Origin: Nocardioides abyssi
Lineage (GTDB): Bacteria; Actinomycetota; Actinomycetes; Propionibacteriales; Nocardioidaceae
Direction of reading: 5' to 3'
Assembly (NCBI RefSeq): GCF_030412915.1
Contig: NZ_JAUHJR010000003.1
Span: forward strand, 248,001-312,000
Length of the DNA: 64,000 nucleotides
The position numbers and the translations under genes were made by a program. Below the pieces are notes generated by a model that was given only the letters and a program-made list of their open reading frames with translations, was not told the DNA's origin and searched no databases. Numbering within the stretch: the first letter of the stretch is position 1; each line of letters begins with the position of its first letter. Shown here in pieces: positions 17,588-27,542 of this stretch.

Positions 17588-17804
17588 GGGTTTCGAGACG
17601 CTTGCCAGGGCAAGCTCCTCAACCAGCCGATGGATAGCCGAGCCAGCCGAGGCGGCGGTCAGCGAGCCGGGAGCCGACCGCGACCCAGGGCGTACCGGTC
17701 CTCATAACTGCTCATCAGCCGCAACCACCCGTGGTCCGCAGGCCTTAGTTCGGCTGCCAGGGGTCTCGTCGACGCTCGCTGGCGCTTCGCTGCTCGACCA
17801 ACGG
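17588..17804 (+). repeat. Tandem intergenic repeat, copy 2
   Basis: About 217 bp. It matches copy 1 block by block with a short extra stretch (GATGGATAGCCGAGCCAG) and several substitutions. A third left-end fragment follows directly at 17805. Confidence 0.7.
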
Positions 17805-17882
17805 TGGGCAGGTTTCGAGACGCTTGCCAGCGCAAGCTCCTCAACCAGCCGAAGCGGTGGCGGTGGCGGTGGCGGTGGCGGA
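17805..17882 (+). repeat. Third, partial repeat end and GGTGGC tract
   Basis: CAGGTTTCGAGACGCTTGCC and the following CAGCGCAAGCTCCTCAACC repeat the left end of the unit. It then runs into a simple GGTGGC tract (about 17863-17882) that touches the stop of the next minus-strand gene. Confidence 0.6.
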
Positions 17883-17888
17883 CAAGGG

Positions 17889-18248
17889 CTACAGACCCTG
17901 CTGCTTGCGACGGCGGTTGTAGTCGCGCATGCGCTGCGGGATGCCGACGACGGCGGCGTCGTAGGAGGGGATCTGGTAGCTGTTGCAGAACCGGTGGGCC
18001 CACTCGATGGAGGGGACGCGGCGGCGGGTCCACTCGCCGTCGTGGGCGACGAGCAGGAGGGTGACGTCGCTGACCGCGGTGCGGGGCTCGACGAACCCCT
18101 CGACGCCGCGGCGTGCCTCGACCCAGGTGCGCAGGTGCTGCTCGTCCACCTTGTCCGACGCACGCACCCGCGTCGAGCCGGTGCGGTAGCCGTCGGCCGC
18201 GGGCTTGCTGCTGCGCGGGCGGCGTCGGAATCGGTCGGTCCATGCCAT
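17889..18248 (-). CDS. Conserved hypothetical protein upstream of lpd
   Basis: 119 residues, basic at both ends, with VSDVTLLLVAHDGEWTRRRVPS and a C-terminal MRDYNRRRKQQGL. No membrane segment or known catalytic motif. ATG at 18248 is chosen because the longer open frame upstream lies in the lpd leader and is low-complexity. It is divergent from lpd with 115 bp between. No function is assigned. Confidence 0.65.
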   Translation of the reverse strand: MAWTDRFRRRPRSSKPAADGYRTGSTRVRASDKVDEQHLRTWVEARRGVEGFVEPRTAVSDVTLLLVAHDGEWTRRRVPSIEWAHRFCNSYQIPSYDAAVVGIPQRMRDYNRRRKQQGL

Positions 18249-18363
18249 GGCACCAGTCTGCCGGGGAGGTCCCGACCCGGTGTGGACACGCCCGGAAAGG
18301 GTGCAAAGATGGTCGGGCGCTCCCCTGCGATCCAGGGGTGCCGAGGCGACAGGAAGGACCACG

Positions 18364-19755
18364 GTGGCCGACGCCGACTACGACGTGCTGATCCTCGGCG
18401 CGGGTTCCGGTGGGTACGCCTGCGCACTGCGCGCGGCCCAGCTGGGGCTGACGGTCGGCCTGGTCGAGAAGGGCAAGGTCGGCGGCACCTGCCTGCACGT
18501 CGGCTGCATCCCGACCAAGGCGCTGCTGCACGCCGCCGAGGTCGCCGACAGCGCCCGCCACGCCGAGCAGTTCGGCGTGCGCGCCACGCTCGACGGCGTC
18601 GACATGGCCGGCGTCAACAGCTACAAGGACGGCGTGGTCGGCCGCCTCTTCAAGGGCCTCACCGGTCTGGTCAAGAGCCGCGGCATCACGGTGATCGAGG
18701 GCGAGGGCCGGCTGACCGGTCCGCGCGAGGTCACCGTCGGCGGCACCACGCACACCGGCCGGCACGTCGTGCTGGCCTCCGGCTCCTACGCCCGCACGCT
18801 CCCCGGACTCGAGGTCGACGGCGAGCGGGTGCTCACCTCCGACCACGCCCTGCGGCTGGACCGCGTGCCGCGCAGCGTCGTGGTGCTCGGCGGCGGCGTG
18901 ATCGGTTGCGAGTTCGCCAGCGTCTGGCGCAGCTTCGGTGCCGACGTGACGATCGTCGAGGCCCTTCCCCGCCTGGTCGCGGCCGAGGACGAGGCCAGCT
19001 CCAAGGCGCTCGAGCGGGCGTTCCGCAAGCGCGGCATCGTCTTCCGCACCGGCACCCGCTACCAGTCCGTCGCGCACACCGACGGCGGCGTCGCCGTGAC
19101 CGTCGAGGACGGCGACGGGAAGCAGGACACCATCGAGGCCGAGCTCCTGCTCGTCGCGGTGGGCCGCGGTCCCGTCACCGACGGCCTGGGCTACGACGAG
19201 CAGGGCATCGCGATGGACCGCGGGTTCGTGGTCACCGACGAGCGCTGCCGCACCGGCGTCGAGGGCGTGTACGCCGTCGGCGACATCGTCCCCGGCCTGC
19301 AGCTGGCCCACCGCGGCTTCCAGCAGGGCATCTTCGTCGCAGAGGACATCGCCGGGCTCGACCCGCGCCCGGTCGACGAGTCGGCGATCCCGCGGGTGAC
19401 GTACTCCTCCCCCGAGGTCGCATCGGTCGGGCTGGACGAGCGGACCGCCGCGGAGCGGTTCGGCGCGGACGGCATCGAGACCGTCACCTACGACCTCGGC
19501 GGCAACGGCAAGAGCCAGATCCTGAGGACGCAGGGCTTCGTCAAGCTCGTGCGTCGCACGGACGGCCCGGTCGTCGGCATCCACCTCGTCGGCGAGCGCG
19601 TCGGCGAGCTGGTCGGCGAGGCCCAATTGATCTACGGCTGGGAGGGGTACCCGGAGGACGTGGCCCCGCTCGTCCACGCCCACCCCACGCAGAACGAGGC
19701 GCTCGGCGAGGCCCACCTCGCCCTCGCCGGCAAGCCCCTCCACACGCACTCCTGA
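18364..19755 (+). CDS. lpdA: Dihydrolipoyl dehydrogenase (E3)
   Basis: 463 residues. FAD loop [11 protein letters not shown] (12-22), redox disulfide in [13 protein letters not shown] (C43, C48), NAD loop [14 protein letters not shown], second FAD motif GVYAVGDI and the catalytic pair in [12 protein letters not shown] near the C-terminus. It reoxidises the lipoyl groups of 2-oxoacid dehydrogenase complexes. AGGAAGGACC lies before GTG 18364. sucB follows after 31 bp, so the two are probably cotranscribed. The alternative of a mycothione or mercuric reductase is made unlikely by the C-terminal HxxxxNE and the sucB neighbour. Confidence 0.92.
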   Translation: MADADYDVLILGAGSGGYACALRAAQLGLTVGLVEKGKVGGTCLHVGCIPTKALLHAAEVADSARHAEQFGVRATLDGVDMAGVNSYKDGVVGRLFKGLTGLVKSRGITVIEGEGRLTGPREVTVGGTTHTGRHVVLASGSYARTLPGLEVDGERVLTSDHALRLDRVPRSVVVLGGGVIGCEFASVWRSFGADVTIVEALPRLVAAEDEASSKALERAFRKRGIVFRTGTRYQSVAHTDGGVAVTVEDGDGKQDTIEAELLLVAVGRGPVTDGLGYDEQGIAMDRGFVVTDERCRTGVEGVYAVGDIVPGLQLAHRGFQQGIFVAEDIAGLDPRPVDESAIPRVTYSSPEVASVGLDERTAAERFGADGIETVTYDLGGNGKSQILRTQGFVKLVRRTDGPVVGIHLVGERVGELVGEAQLIYGWEGYPEDVAPLVHAHPTQNEALGEAHLALAGKPLHTHS

Positions 19756-19786
19756 CCACCGCAACCACCGAAGAGCGAAGGAACTC

Positions 19787-21688
19787 ATGGCCACCGAAGT
19801 CAACCTCCCGGCCCTCGGCGAATCCGTCACCGAAGGCACCGTCACCCGCTGGCTGAAGTCCGTGGGTGACTCGGTCGCCGTCGACGAGCCGCTGCTGGAG
19901 GTCTCGACCGACAAGGTCGACACCGAGATCCCCTCGCCGGTCGCGGGCACGCTGCTCGAGATCAAGGCCGAGGAGGACGACACCGTCGAGGTCGGTGCCG
20001 TGCTCGCGGTCATCGGTGACGAGGGCGAGGGCGGCGGCTCCGACGACTCGGCCGACGACACCGCCGAGCCCGAGGCGCAGCCGAAGGACGACGCCGAGGC
20101 GGAGAAGAAGGCCGAGCAGGAGGAGGAGATCGCCGACGAGACCGGCGACCTGCCTCCCGGTGACGAGACTCCCGAGAAGGAGAAGTCCGACTCCCCCGCG
20201 GCCTCTTCCGGCGGTGGCAGCAGCAGTGGCGGTGGTGGTGGCGGTACGGCGGTCACGCTGCCCGCGCTCGGCGAGTCCGTCACCGAGGGCACCGTCACCC
20301 GGTGGCTGAAGTCGGTCGGCGACGAGGTCGCCGTCGACGAGCCGCTCCTGGAGGTCTCGACCGACAAGGTCGACACCGAGATCCCCTCCCCGGTGGCCGG
20401 CACCCTGCTCGAGATCAAGGCCGACGAGGACGAGACCGTCGAGGTCGGCGCCGAGCTGGCGATCATCGGCGACAAGGGCGCCGCCCCGTCGTCGTCGTCG
20501 GAGGAGAAGCCCGCCGAGCCCGAGGCCGAGCCCGAGGCAGCCGAGCCGAGCCCGGCCGAGGAGACGACCAAGCCGACCCAGCCGACCGACGAGGGCGAGG
20601 CGGAGACCGAGCAGCCCGAGCCGGAGAAGGACCACGAGCAGGCCGAGGAGACCGCCCCGGCCCCCAGCTCGCAGTCCCCGAGCACCGGTGAGCGCAGCAG
20701 CAGCGACAGCGGCAGCCGCGACAAGGAGCAGGCCCGCTCGGAGAAGACGCCCGACGGCTCCGGCTACGTCACCCCGCTGGTCCGCAAGCTCGCCGCGCAG
20801 CACGACGTCGACCTCTCGACCGTCGAGGGCACCGGCGTCGGCGGCCGCATCCGCAAGCAGGACGTGCTCGAGGCTGCCGCGAAGGCCAAGGAGTCCCAGC
20901 AGGCACCGGCCCAGCCGGCCGCCCAGCAGGCTCCCGCCGCCGGCCAGCAGCAGGCCCCGTCGGTCACTCCCTCGCCGCTGCGCGGGACGACGGAGAAGAT
21001 CAGCCGCCTGCGCAAGATCATCGCCGAGCGGATGGTCGACTCGCTCCAGACTGGTGCGCAGCTGACCCAGGTCATCGAGGTCGACGTCACCAACATCGCG
21101 CGGCTGCGCGACGCGTCGAAGGCCGACTTCCAGGCCCGCGAGGGCGTCAAGCTGTCCTACCTGCCGTTCTTCGCCAAGGCGGCCATCGACGCCCTCAAGC
21201 AGCACCCGAAGCTGAACGCCGGCATCGACACCGACGCGGGCGAGATCACCTACTACGACCGCGAGAACCTCGCCATCGCGGTGGACACCGAGAAGGGCCT
21301 GATCACCCCGGTGATCAAGGACGCGGGCGACCTGTCGATCGCGGGCCTGGCCAAGAAGATCGCGGACGTCGCACAGCGCACCCGGACCAACAAGATCGGT
21401 CCCGACGAGCTGTCCGGCGGCACCTTCACGATCACCAACCTCGGCAGCGTCGGCGCGCTGTGGGACACCCCGATCATCAACAAGCCGCAGGTCGCGATCC
21501 TCGGCCCGGGTGCGGTCGTCAAGCGCCCGGTCGTCATCGACGACCCGAACCTCGGCGAGACGATCGCGGTGCGCCACATGGTCTACCTCGCGCTGACCTA
21601 CGACCACCGCCTGGTCGACGGCGCCGACGCGGGCCGCTTCCTGCAGGACGTCAAGAAGCGCCTGGAGGCCGGCGTCTTCGACGTCTGA
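19787..21688 (+). CDS. sucB: 2-oxoacid dehydrogenase E2, dihydrolipoyl acyltransferase, with two lipoyl domains
   Basis: 633 residues. Two nearly identical lipoyl domains (1-78 and 154-230) carry the lipoylation lysines K43 and K194 in [12 protein letters not shown]. Long Glu/Ala/Pro linkers follow each. The E3-binding domain is at about 327-361 ([20 protein letters not shown]) and the catalytic domain fills about 395-633, with [13 protein letters not shown] containing the active-site histidine. It is the core of the pyruvate or 2-oxoglutarate complex, like DlaT (Rv2215). lipB and lipA lie downstream, so the enzyme and the makers of its cofactor are neighbours. Confidence 0.9.
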   Translation: MATEVNLPALGESVTEGTVTRWLKSVGDSVAVDEPLLEVSTDKVDTEIPSPVAGTLLEIKAEEDDTVEVGAVLAVIGDEGEGGGSDDSADDTAEPEAQPKDDAEAEKKAEQEEEIADETGDLPPGDETPEKEKSDSPAASSGGGSSSGGGGGGTAVTLPALGESVTEGTVTRWLKSVGDEVAVDEPLLEVSTDKVDTEIPSPVAGTLLEIKADEDETVEVGAELAIIGDKGAAPSSSSEEKPAEPEAEPEAAEPSPAEETTKPTQPTDEGEAETEQPEPEKDHEQAEETAPAPSSQSPSTGERSSSDSGSRDKEQARSEKTPDGSGYVTPLVRKLAAQHDVDLSTVEGTGVGGRIRKQDVLEAAAKAKESQQAPAQPAAQQAPAAGQQQAPSVTPSPLRGTTEKISRLRKIIAERMVDSLQTGAQLTQVIEVDVTNIARLRDASKADFQAREGVKLSYLPFFAKAAIDALKQHPKLNAGIDTDAGEITYYDRENLAIAVDTEKGLITPVIKDAGDLSIAGLAKKIADVAQRTRTNKIGPDELSGGTFTITNLGSVGALWDTPIINKPQVAILGPGAVVKRPVVIDDPNLGETIAVRHMVYLALTYDHRLVDGADAGRFLQDVKKRLEAGVFDV

Positions 21689-21704
21689 CCGCCAGCGCTC
21701 CTCG

Positions 21705-21735
21705 AGGGCCCCGGACCGACTCGGTCCGGGGCCCT
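21705..21735 (+). terminator. Terminator after sucB
   Basis: AGGGCCCCGGACC (21705-21717), a 5-nt loop and GGTCCGGGGCCCT (21723-21735) form a perfect 13-bp stem followed by TGCG. Confidence 0.8.
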
Positions 21736-21759
21736 TGCGCGTCCTGCGAGGCTCGGGTC

Positions 21760-22650
21760 ATGCGGATCGTCATCGCCGGGTCGTCCGGCTTCCTCGGCAG
21801 CCACCTCGTCGACGCGCTGCGGGAGCGGGGTCACGACGTCACCCGGTTGGTACGGAGGCCGTCCGCGGCACCGGACGAGTCGACGTGGGCGCCGGAGCGG
21901 GACGAGGTGGACGCCTCGGTCGTCGCCGGCGCGGACGTCGTGGTGAACCTGGCCGGGTCGCCGACGCTGGGCAACCCCCACTCGAGCGCCTGGGCCCGCG
22001 AGCTGCGGGAGAGCCGGGTGACCTCGACCCGCGTCCTCGCCGAGGCGGTCGCGGCGGCGGCGAGCCCGCCGGCGTACCTCGCGGGCAACGGCATCTCCTA
22101 CTACGGCGACCACGGCGACCAGGTGCTGACCGAGGACTCCGACAGCCGGGGCCACGCGCTGCTGACCGAGGTGACGCGGGAGTGGCAGGCGGCGGCGCAG
22201 CGGGCGGTCGAGGCGGGCGCGCGGGTCTGCTACCTGCGGACCGCGCCGGTGATGGACCGGCGGGCCGCGCCGCTGAAGACCCTGCTGCCGCTCTTCAAGG
22301 CCGGCCTCGGCGCGCGCCTGGGCAGCGGCCGACAGCACATGGCGATGATCTCGCTGCGCGACTGGCTGGCCGCGGTGGTCTTCCTCGCCGAGCACGACAC
22401 GGTCAGCGGCCCGGTCAACCTGACCTGCCCGGAGACCCCGACCAACGCGGAGTTCACCCGGGCCCTGGCCCGGGCCGTGCACCGCCCGGCCGTGCTCCCG
22501 GTGCCGTCGTTCGCGCTGCGGGCCGGGGCCGGCGCGATGGCACCCGAGCTGCTCGGCTCGCTCAACGTCCGACCGGCGGCGCTCGAGGCGGCCGGCTTCG
22601 AGTTCCGCGACCGCGACGTCGCGGCCGTGCTCGCCAGCGGCCTGCGCTAG
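21760..22650 (+). CDS. TIGR01777 family NAD(P)-binding epimerase
   Basis: 296 residues. N-terminal Rossmann motif IVIAGSSGFLGSHL, then VVNLAGSPTLGNP and the family-specific GNGISYYGDHGDQVLTEDS, PLFKAGLGARLGSGRQHMAMISLRDW. An extended-SDR protein related to E. coli YfcH; the cell substrate is unknown. It corresponds in position to Rv2216 between dlaT and lipB. Its stop overlaps the convergent acetyltransferase gene by 4 bp. Confidence 0.85.
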   Translation: MRIVIAGSSGFLGSHLVDALRERGHDVTRLVRRPSAAPDESTWAPERDEVDASVVAGADVVVNLAGSPTLGNPHSSAWARELRESRVTSTRVLAEAVAAAASPPAYLAGNGISYYGDHGDQVLTEDSDSRGHALLTEVTREWQAAAQRAVEAGARVCYLRTAPVMDRRAAPLKTLLPLFKAGLGARLGSGRQHMAMISLRDWLAAVVFLAEHDTVSGPVNLTCPETPTNAEFTRALARAVHRPAVLPVPSFALRAGAGAMAPELLGSLNVRPAALEAAGFEFRDRDVAAVLASGLR

Positions 22651-23159
22651 TCGATCCAGTAGCGGCGCTTCGGCACCGTCTGCCCGGGCTCGTCGACGAG
22701 CCCGTCGAGCACTCCCCCGCACCGCTCGATCGTCGCCGCCGACCCCGCGTTGTCGTCGTCGCAGGTCACCAGCACCCGGTCCACCCCGCCGGCGCGGGCG
22801 ACGACGAGCGCCTGGCGCAGCATCTCGGTGGCGTGGCCGCGACGTCGGTGCGCCGGGCGCACGCCGTACCCCACGTGCCCGCCGTACGCCGCCAGCCAGT
22901 CGTTGAGCGCGAACCGGATCGACACCCGCCCGACGAGCGCCCCGTCGACCTCCGCGACGAGGAACACCGCGGGGACCCGCCCCTCGGGCAGGTCGACGCC
23001 GCGCCGCTCGCGCTCGTACTGCTCCAGCAGGTCGGCCCACGACCGCTCCGGCGTCCACCCGAGCAGGAGCTCGAAGTCGTCCGCGGCCAGCTCCTGGTGC
23101 GCCTGCACCGCCTCGGCCTCGTCGTCGGCTCGCAGGGGTCGCAGTCGCAGCTCGCTCAT
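22647..23159 (-). CDS. GNAT family N-acetyltransferase
   Basis: 170 residues. The acetyl-CoA site is visible in [23 protein letters not shown] (R-x-x-G-x-A) after the beta4 strand [39 protein letters not shown] is the usual asparagine-containing C-terminal strand. The acceptor is unknown. ATG at 23159 gives the standard N-terminus [11 protein letters not shown]. It is divergent from lipB. Confidence 0.85.
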   Translation of the reverse strand: MSELRLRPLRADDEAEAVQAHQELAADDFELLLGWTPERSWADLLEQYERERRGVDLPEGRVPAVFLVAEVDGALVGRVSIRFALNDWLAAYGGHVGYGVRPAHRRRGHATEMLRQALVVARAGGVDRVLVTCDDDNAGSAATIERCGGVLDGLVDEPGQTVPKRRYWID

Positions 23160-23268
23160 GGCGCCATCCTCGACGACGGCCGTCCCACCCGCCAATCGAG
23201 TTTCGGCCCACCCCGGTGACGAGCCGCTCCCGTCCCGCACGGGGAGGTCGGCGCCGGTTGCCCGCAGG

Positions 23269-23281
23269 TACAGTCGGGAGC
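23269..23281 (+). promoter_or_regulatory. Leaderless-type promoter of lipB
   Basis: TACAGT (23269-23274) is followed by 7 nt and the lipB GTG at 23282, with no Shine-Dalgarno sequence. lipA has the same hexamer and the same spacing at 26535-26547. Confidence 0.65.
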
Positions 23282-24010
23282 GTGAGCAGCCTGACGTTCC
23301 GCACGGTCGGCCTCGGTGACGACGCGCTCGACTACCTGGCCGCCTGGGACCTCCAGCGCGAGGTCCACGCCCAGGTCGTCGATGGTGACCTGCCGCCGAC
23401 CGTCCTGCTCCTCGAGCACCCGCCCGTCTACACCGCCGGCAAGCGCACCGACCCCCACGAGCGGCCGCTCGACCCTGGCGGCGCGCAGGTCGTCGACGTC
23501 GACCGCGGCGGCAAGATCACTTTCCACGGGCCCGGGCAGCTGGTGGGCTACCCGATCGTCGCGCTGCCCGACCACGTCAAGGTCGTCGACTACGTCCGTC
23601 GCGTCGAGGAGGCGCTCATCCAGGTGTGCGCCGCGCTCGGCGTCACCACCGCCCGCGTGCCCGGCCGCAGCGGGGTGTGGCTGCGGGCCGACGACCGCGG
23701 CCCGGAGCGGAAGATCGCGGCCATCGGCATCCGGGTCAGCCGGGGCGTGACGATGCACGGCTTCTCGCTCAACTGCGACGTGGACCTCGGCTGGTACGAC
23801 CGGTTCGTCCCCTGCGGCATCGCCGACGCCGGCGTCACCACGCTCACGGCCGAGCTGGGCCGCCGCGTGACCACCGCCGACGTGCTGCCGCTCGTCGAGC
23901 AGCACCTGACGACGTACCTCGCCTGGGAGCCGTACGCCGCCACGCCGGACTACGACCCCCGGCCCGAGCCCGGCCACGGCCCCCGCGTCGAGGTGCTCGC
24001 TCCCCGCTAG
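23282..24010 (+). CDS. lipB: Octanoyltransferase
   Basis: 242 residues. [18 protein letters not shown] is the octanoyl-ACP pocket, K144 lies in [18 protein letters not shown] and the catalytic cysteine is C178 in FVPCGI. It transfers octanoate from acyl carrier protein to lipoyl domains such as those of the E2 protein nearby. GTG 23282 gives the family N-terminus [19 protein letters not shown]; no better upstream start is present. Confidence 0.95.
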   Translation: MSSLTFRTVGLGDDALDYLAAWDLQREVHAQVVDGDLPPTVLLLEHPPVYTAGKRTDPHERPLDPGGAQVVDVDRGGKITFHGPGQLVGYPIVALPDHVKVVDYVRRVEEALIQVCAALGVTTARVPGRSGVWLRADDRGPERKIAAIGIRVSRGVTMHGFSLNCDVDLGWYDRFVPCGIADAGVTTLTAELGRRVTTADVLPLVEQHLTTYLAWEPYAATPDYDPRPEPGHGPRVEVLAPR

Positions 24011-24065
24011 CAGCCGCCCGGCGCGCCCCCGGTCCCGGGACCGCCGGCGATGCTTGGATCGACGG

Positions 24066-24983
24066 ATGCCGGACCTGGCCATCCAGACCCAGGGGCTCCG
24101 CAAGGAGTTCCGCACCCGCCGCGGCACCCGCGTCGCGGTGGCCGACCTCGACCTCGCCGTCCCCGCGGGCGGGGTGCACGGCTTCCTCGGCCCCAACGGG
24201 TCGGGCAAGACCACGACGATCCGGATGCTCCTCGGCCTGGCCCGGCCCACCAGCGGCACCATGCGACTGCTCGGCGAACCCGTGCCCGAGCGCCTGCCGG
24301 CGGTCGTCGACCGGGTCGGCGCGGTGGTGGAGTCGCCGAAGTTCTCCCCCAACCTCACCGGTCGGCAGAACCTGCTGCTGCTCTCCCGCTCCATCGGCGT
24401 CCCCGACACCCGGGTCGACGCGGTGGTCGAGACGGTCGGGCTTAGCGGCCGGGACCGCGACCGCTACAAGGCCTACTCGCTCGGCATGAAGCAGCGGCTC
24501 GCGATCGCGGCCACCCTGCTCAAGGAGCCGGACCTGCTGATCCTCGACGAGCCGACCAACGGGCTCGACCCGGCGGGCATCCGGGAGATCCGCGAGACGA
24601 TCCGCGGCCTCGGGGCGTCCGGGGTGACCGTGCTGCTCAGCTCGCACATCCTGGCCGAGGTGCAGCAGGTGTGCACCTCGGCCACCATCGTCGGTCACGG
24701 GCGGCTGCTGGCCTCCGGGACGGTCGAGGAGCTGCTGGGCGGAAGCACGGCGTACCGCCTGGTCGTCCCCGACCAGGCCGCCGCCCGGGAGGCGCTGGCC
24801 GCCGCCGGGCTCACCGTGGGCGAGGAGGACGGGGCGCTGCGCGTCGAGACCGACGACCCCGTCGCGGTCACCCGCCTGCTGGGCGCCCGCGACATCTGGC
24901 TCAGCGAGCTCAGCCCGCTGCGGGCCGACCTCGAGTCGTTCTTCCTCGACCTGACCGCGGCCGACCAGGAGGCCACCCGATGA
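24066..24983 (+). CDS. ABC transporter ATP-binding protein (DrrA/CcmA type)
   Basis: 305 residues. Walker A GPNGSGKTTTIRMLLG (about 42-57), signature YSLGMKQRLAIAATL, Walker B LLILDEPTNGLDP and switch histidine in LLSSHILAEVQ. A C-terminal regulatory part (about 225-305) follows. The ATGA overlap with the permease gene shows a two-gene exporter operon. ATG 24066 is preferred to an in-frame TTG at 24054. The substrate is unknown; this pair sits inside the core block and is not part of the classic synteny. Confidence 0.88.
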   Translation: MPDLAIQTQGLRKEFRTRRGTRVAVADLDLAVPAGGVHGFLGPNGSGKTTTIRMLLGLARPTSGTMRLLGEPVPERLPAVVDRVGAVVESPKFSPNLTGRQNLLLLSRSIGVPDTRVDAVVETVGLSGRDRDRYKAYSLGMKQRLAIAATLLKEPDLLILDEPTNGLDPAGIREIRETIRGLGASGVTVLLSSHILAEVQQVCTSATIVGHGRLLASGTVEELLGGSTAYRLVVPDQAAAREALAAAGLTVGEEDGALRVETDDPVAVTRLLGARDIWLSELSPLRADLESFFLDLTAADQEATR

Positions 24984-25936
24984 CCTCCCTCGTCCGGGTC
25001 GAGCTCACCCGGCTGCGGTGGCGCCGGGCCGTCGTGCTGCTGCTGCTCGCCTGCGTGGTCGTGCCCGCGCTCATCGCGGCCGGCACCATCTGGGACACGC
25101 GCCCCGTCTCCGAGGCCGAGATCGTGGAGATCCAGGCCACCGCGGCGCCGGAGATCGCGCGCTGCGAGCGGAGGCCGCGACAGTACGGCGTGTCCCCGGC
25201 GCGGGCGGAGACCCGCTGCGCCGAGCTGGTCGTGGAGTGGCAGACCAGCCGCCAGGACCTGAGCCTGGCGCGGGAGCGCGCCGGCTCCGGCATCGGCGTC
25301 GCCGGTGCGCTGGTGGTGCTGCTCATGCTGGCCGCCACCACCTTCGCCGGGCACGACTGGAACAGCGGCTCGATGAGCAACCAGCTGCTGTTCCGCCCCC
25401 GCCGCGCCCGGGTCTGGGCGGCGAAGGCGGTCGCCGTCACGGGCGTGGCGCTGCTGACCGCCGTCGCCGTCAGCACGGCGTACTGGCTGACCCTGTGGGG
25501 CGTGATGCAGGCGCGCGACCTGCCGGTGGCCGACGGCGGGCTGACCGCCTCGCTCGGGTTCGGACTGCGGGGCGCCGGCCTCGCGGCCGCCGCCGCGCTG
25601 GGCTGCTACGCCCTCACCATGCTCCTGCGCAGCACGGTCGCCACCCTGGGCGTGGTGCTGGCGTTCGGTTTCGCCACGCTGGTCCTCGGTGGCTCGCTGC
25701 CGGTCAGCGGGCAGTGGGAACCGCTGGAGAACATCGCCGCGGTGCTCAACGACGGGACCGAGTACTACGTCGACATCCCGCCGTCGTGCTACGACGGGCG
25801 CTACGCCCAGGGGCGCGCCGAGTGCGACGACACCCGCGAGCTCCCGCTGTGGCGGGGCGCGACGTACTACGGCGGCGCGGTCGTGCTCGTCGGCGCCGCG
25901 AGCGTGCTCTCGTTCCGCCGCCGCGACGTGCCCTGA
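24980..25936 (+). CDS. ABC transporter permease
   Basis: 318 residues with about six hydrophobic segments, at 18-38, 110-130, 152-176, 191-210, 216-240 and 290-308. A soluble loop between helices 1 and 2 (about 40-105) contains two cysteines (ARCERRP, ETRCAEL). The motif FAGHDWNSGSMSNQLLF is typical of ABC-2 type permeases paired with DrrA-like ATPases. Start overlaps the ATPase stop as ATGA. Probably exports a lipid, drug or peptide. Confidence 0.82.
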   Translation: MTSLVRVELTRLRWRRAVVLLLLACVVVPALIAAGTIWDTRPVSEAEIVEIQATAAPEIARCERRPRQYGVSPARAETRCAELVVEWQTSRQDLSLARERAGSGIGVAGALVVLLMLAATTFAGHDWNSGSMSNQLLFRPRRARVWAAKAVAVTGVALLTAVAVSTAYWLTLWGVMQARDLPVADGGLTASLGFGLRGAGLAAAAALGCYALTMLLRSTVATLGVVLAFGFATLVLGGSLPVSGQWEPLENIAAVLNDGTEYYVDIPPSCYDGRYAQGRAECDDTRELPLWRGATYYGGAVVLVGAASVLSFRRRDVP

Positions 25937-25972
25937 CCCGCGCGCGGGCGGGCGGGGGCGAGCGGGCGGGGC

Positions 25973-26461
25973 TCAGCCCAGCGCGCCGTAGTGCCCCGCC
26001 ATCGCCGGGTAGTAGTCGCGGTCGAAGTCGATCGCGGCCACGTCGCCGCCGGTGAGCGAGGCGACCAGCCGGTCGAGGTAGTACTCCCAGCCGGGGCCGA
26101 CGCTCGCGGCCGCGGCCGGGTCGAGGCCGGGCTGCTTGAAGGTCAGCAGCGTGCCACCGTCGGTCTCCGCCCCGAGCTCGACCTCCAGGTCCCACCAGTC
26201 GTCGCCGACCCGGGAGACCAGCACGAGGCGCCGCGGCGGCTCGCAGGTCGTGATCGTCATCTGCTCGGCCGGCGCGTGCTCGCCCTCGGCGGTCATCGTG
26301 AACATCACCCGACCCTCGGCCGGGTCGCCGGTCCACGTCCCGATCCACCGCTCGAGCCGCTCGGGCTCGGTCAGCGCCGCCCACACCTGCGAGGCGGGCA
26401 ACGGGAGGTGGCGGGTGAGCATCAGCGTGCCGCCGACGACGCGGCCGGTGGGAGTGGGCAT
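25973..26461 (-). CDS. SRPBCC/AHSA1 family protein
   Basis: 162 residues. It starts [31 protein letters not shown], the helix-grip signature of AHSA1/START-like proteins, and ends in a long amphipathic helix ([15 protein letters not shown]). These bind hydrophobic ligands; no specific function is assigned. ATG at 26461 is the first start that gives this N-terminus. It is divergent from lipA. Confidence 0.82.
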   Translation of the reverse strand: MPTPTGRVVGGTLMLTRHLPLPASQVWAALTEPERLERWIGTWTGDPAEGRVMFTMTAEGEHAPAEQMTITTCEPPRRLVLVSRVGDDWWDLEVELGAETDGGTLLTFKQPGLDPAAAASVGPGWEYYLDRLVASLTGGDVAAIDFDRDYYPAMAGHYGALG

Positions 26462-26534
26462 GGCCCCATGGTGCACCCGCGGCACGTGCCGGACGGGCCC
26501 AGCCGCCGAGTCGGGGCGCCGCACCCCCGCGGCG

Positions 26535-26547
26535 TACAGTGAACGAC
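26535..26547 (+). promoter_or_regulatory. Leaderless-type promoter of lipA
   Basis: TACAGT (26535-26540), 7 nt, GTG at 26548. Identical in hexamer and spacing to the lipB promoter. This supports GTG 26548 rather than the GTG at 26539, which lies inside the -10. Confidence 0.65.
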
Positions 26548-27492
26548 GTGACGCAGGCTCCCGCTCCCGAAGGAAGAAAGCTCCTCCGCCTCGAGGTCCG
26601 CAATGCCGAGACCCCCATCGAGCGCAAGCCGGAGTGGATCAAGACCCGGGCGAAGATGGGCCCGGAGTACAAGCACCTGCAGAGCCTGGTGAAGTCCGAG
26701 GGACTCCACACGGTCTGCCAGGAGGCCGGCTGCCCCAACATCTTCGAGTGCTGGGAGGACCGCGAGGCCACCTTCCTCATCGGCGGTGACCAGTGCACGC
26801 GCCGCTGCGACTTCTGCCAGATCGACACCGGCAAGCCGCAGGCGCTCGACCGCGACGAGCCGCGTCGCGTCGCGGAGTCCGTCCAGACCATGGGGCTGCG
26901 CTACGCCACGATCACCGGCGTCGCCCGCGACGACCTGCCCGACGGCGGCGCCTGGCTGTACGCCGAGACCGTGCGCGCGATCCACGAGCTCAACCCCGAC
27001 ACGGGCGTCGAGAACCTCATCCCCGACTTCAACGGCAAGGCCGACCTGCTGACCGAGGTCTTCGAGTCGCGGCCCGAGGTGCTGGCCCACAACGTCGAGA
27101 CCGTGCCGCGGATCTTCAAGCGGATCCGCCCCGCGTTCCGCTACGAGCGCTCCCTCGACGTCATCACCCAGGCCCGCGACTTCGGCCTGGTCACCAAGTC
27201 GAACCTCATCCTCGGCATGGGCGAGACCCGCGACGAGGTCAGCCAGGCGCTGCGCGACCTGCACGCGGCGGGCTGCGAGCTGATCACCATCACCCAGTAC
27301 CTCCGCCCCTCGGTGCGCCACCACCCCGTCGAGCGCTGGGTCAAGCCCGAGGAGTTCGTCGAGCTGGCCGCCGAGGCCGAGGAGATCGGCTTCTCCGGCG
27401 TCCTCTCGGGCCCGCTGGTGCGTTCGTCCTACCGCGCCGGGCGGCTGTACCGTCAGGCCATGGACGCCCGCGCAGGCGTCGCGACCGCCTGA
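26548..27492 (+). CDS. lipA: Lipoyl synthase (radical SAM)
   Basis: 314 residues. The auxiliary cluster ligands are C57, C62 and C68 ([16 protein letters not shown]) and the radical SAM cluster ligands are C83, C87 and C90 ([10 protein letters not shown]). The C-terminal [12 protein letters not shown] carries the conserved serine ligand. It inserts sulfur at C6 and C8 of octanoyl groups made by LipB. Start chosen from the promoter spacing and the standard N-terminus [25 protein letters not shown]. Confidence 0.95.
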   Translation: MTQAPAPEGRKLLRLEVRNAETPIERKPEWIKTRAKMGPEYKHLQSLVKSEGLHTVCQEAGCPNIFECWEDREATFLIGGDQCTRRCDFCQIDTGKPQALDRDEPRRVAESVQTMGLRYATITGVARDDLPDGGAWLYAETVRAIHELNPDTGVENLIPDFNGKADLLTEVFESRPEVLAHNVETVPRIFKRIRPAFRYERSLDVITQARDFGLVTKSNLILGMGETRDEVSQALRDLHAAGCELITITQYLRPSVRHHPVERWVKPEEFVELAAEAEEIGFSGVLSGPLVRSSYRAGRLYRQAMDARAGVATA

Positions 27493-27542
27493 CCGGCGGC
27501 TCCCTCACCTCGGCACGACAGCAAAGGGCACGAACCTCCCCC

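Noticed and set aside
17863-17882. GGTGGC run considered as CRISPR or minisatellite array
   Set aside because: Only a 6-base simple repeat of about 20 bp without spacers.
17659-20724. A 1021-codon minus-strand open frame
   Set aside because: It is the complement of lpdA and sucB and has the Ser/Val/Leu/Asp pattern of antisense GC-rich DNA.
24027-24038. GGTCCCGGGACC palindrome after lipB as a terminator
   Set aside because: It has no loop and no T-rich tail; it is too short to support as a terminator.
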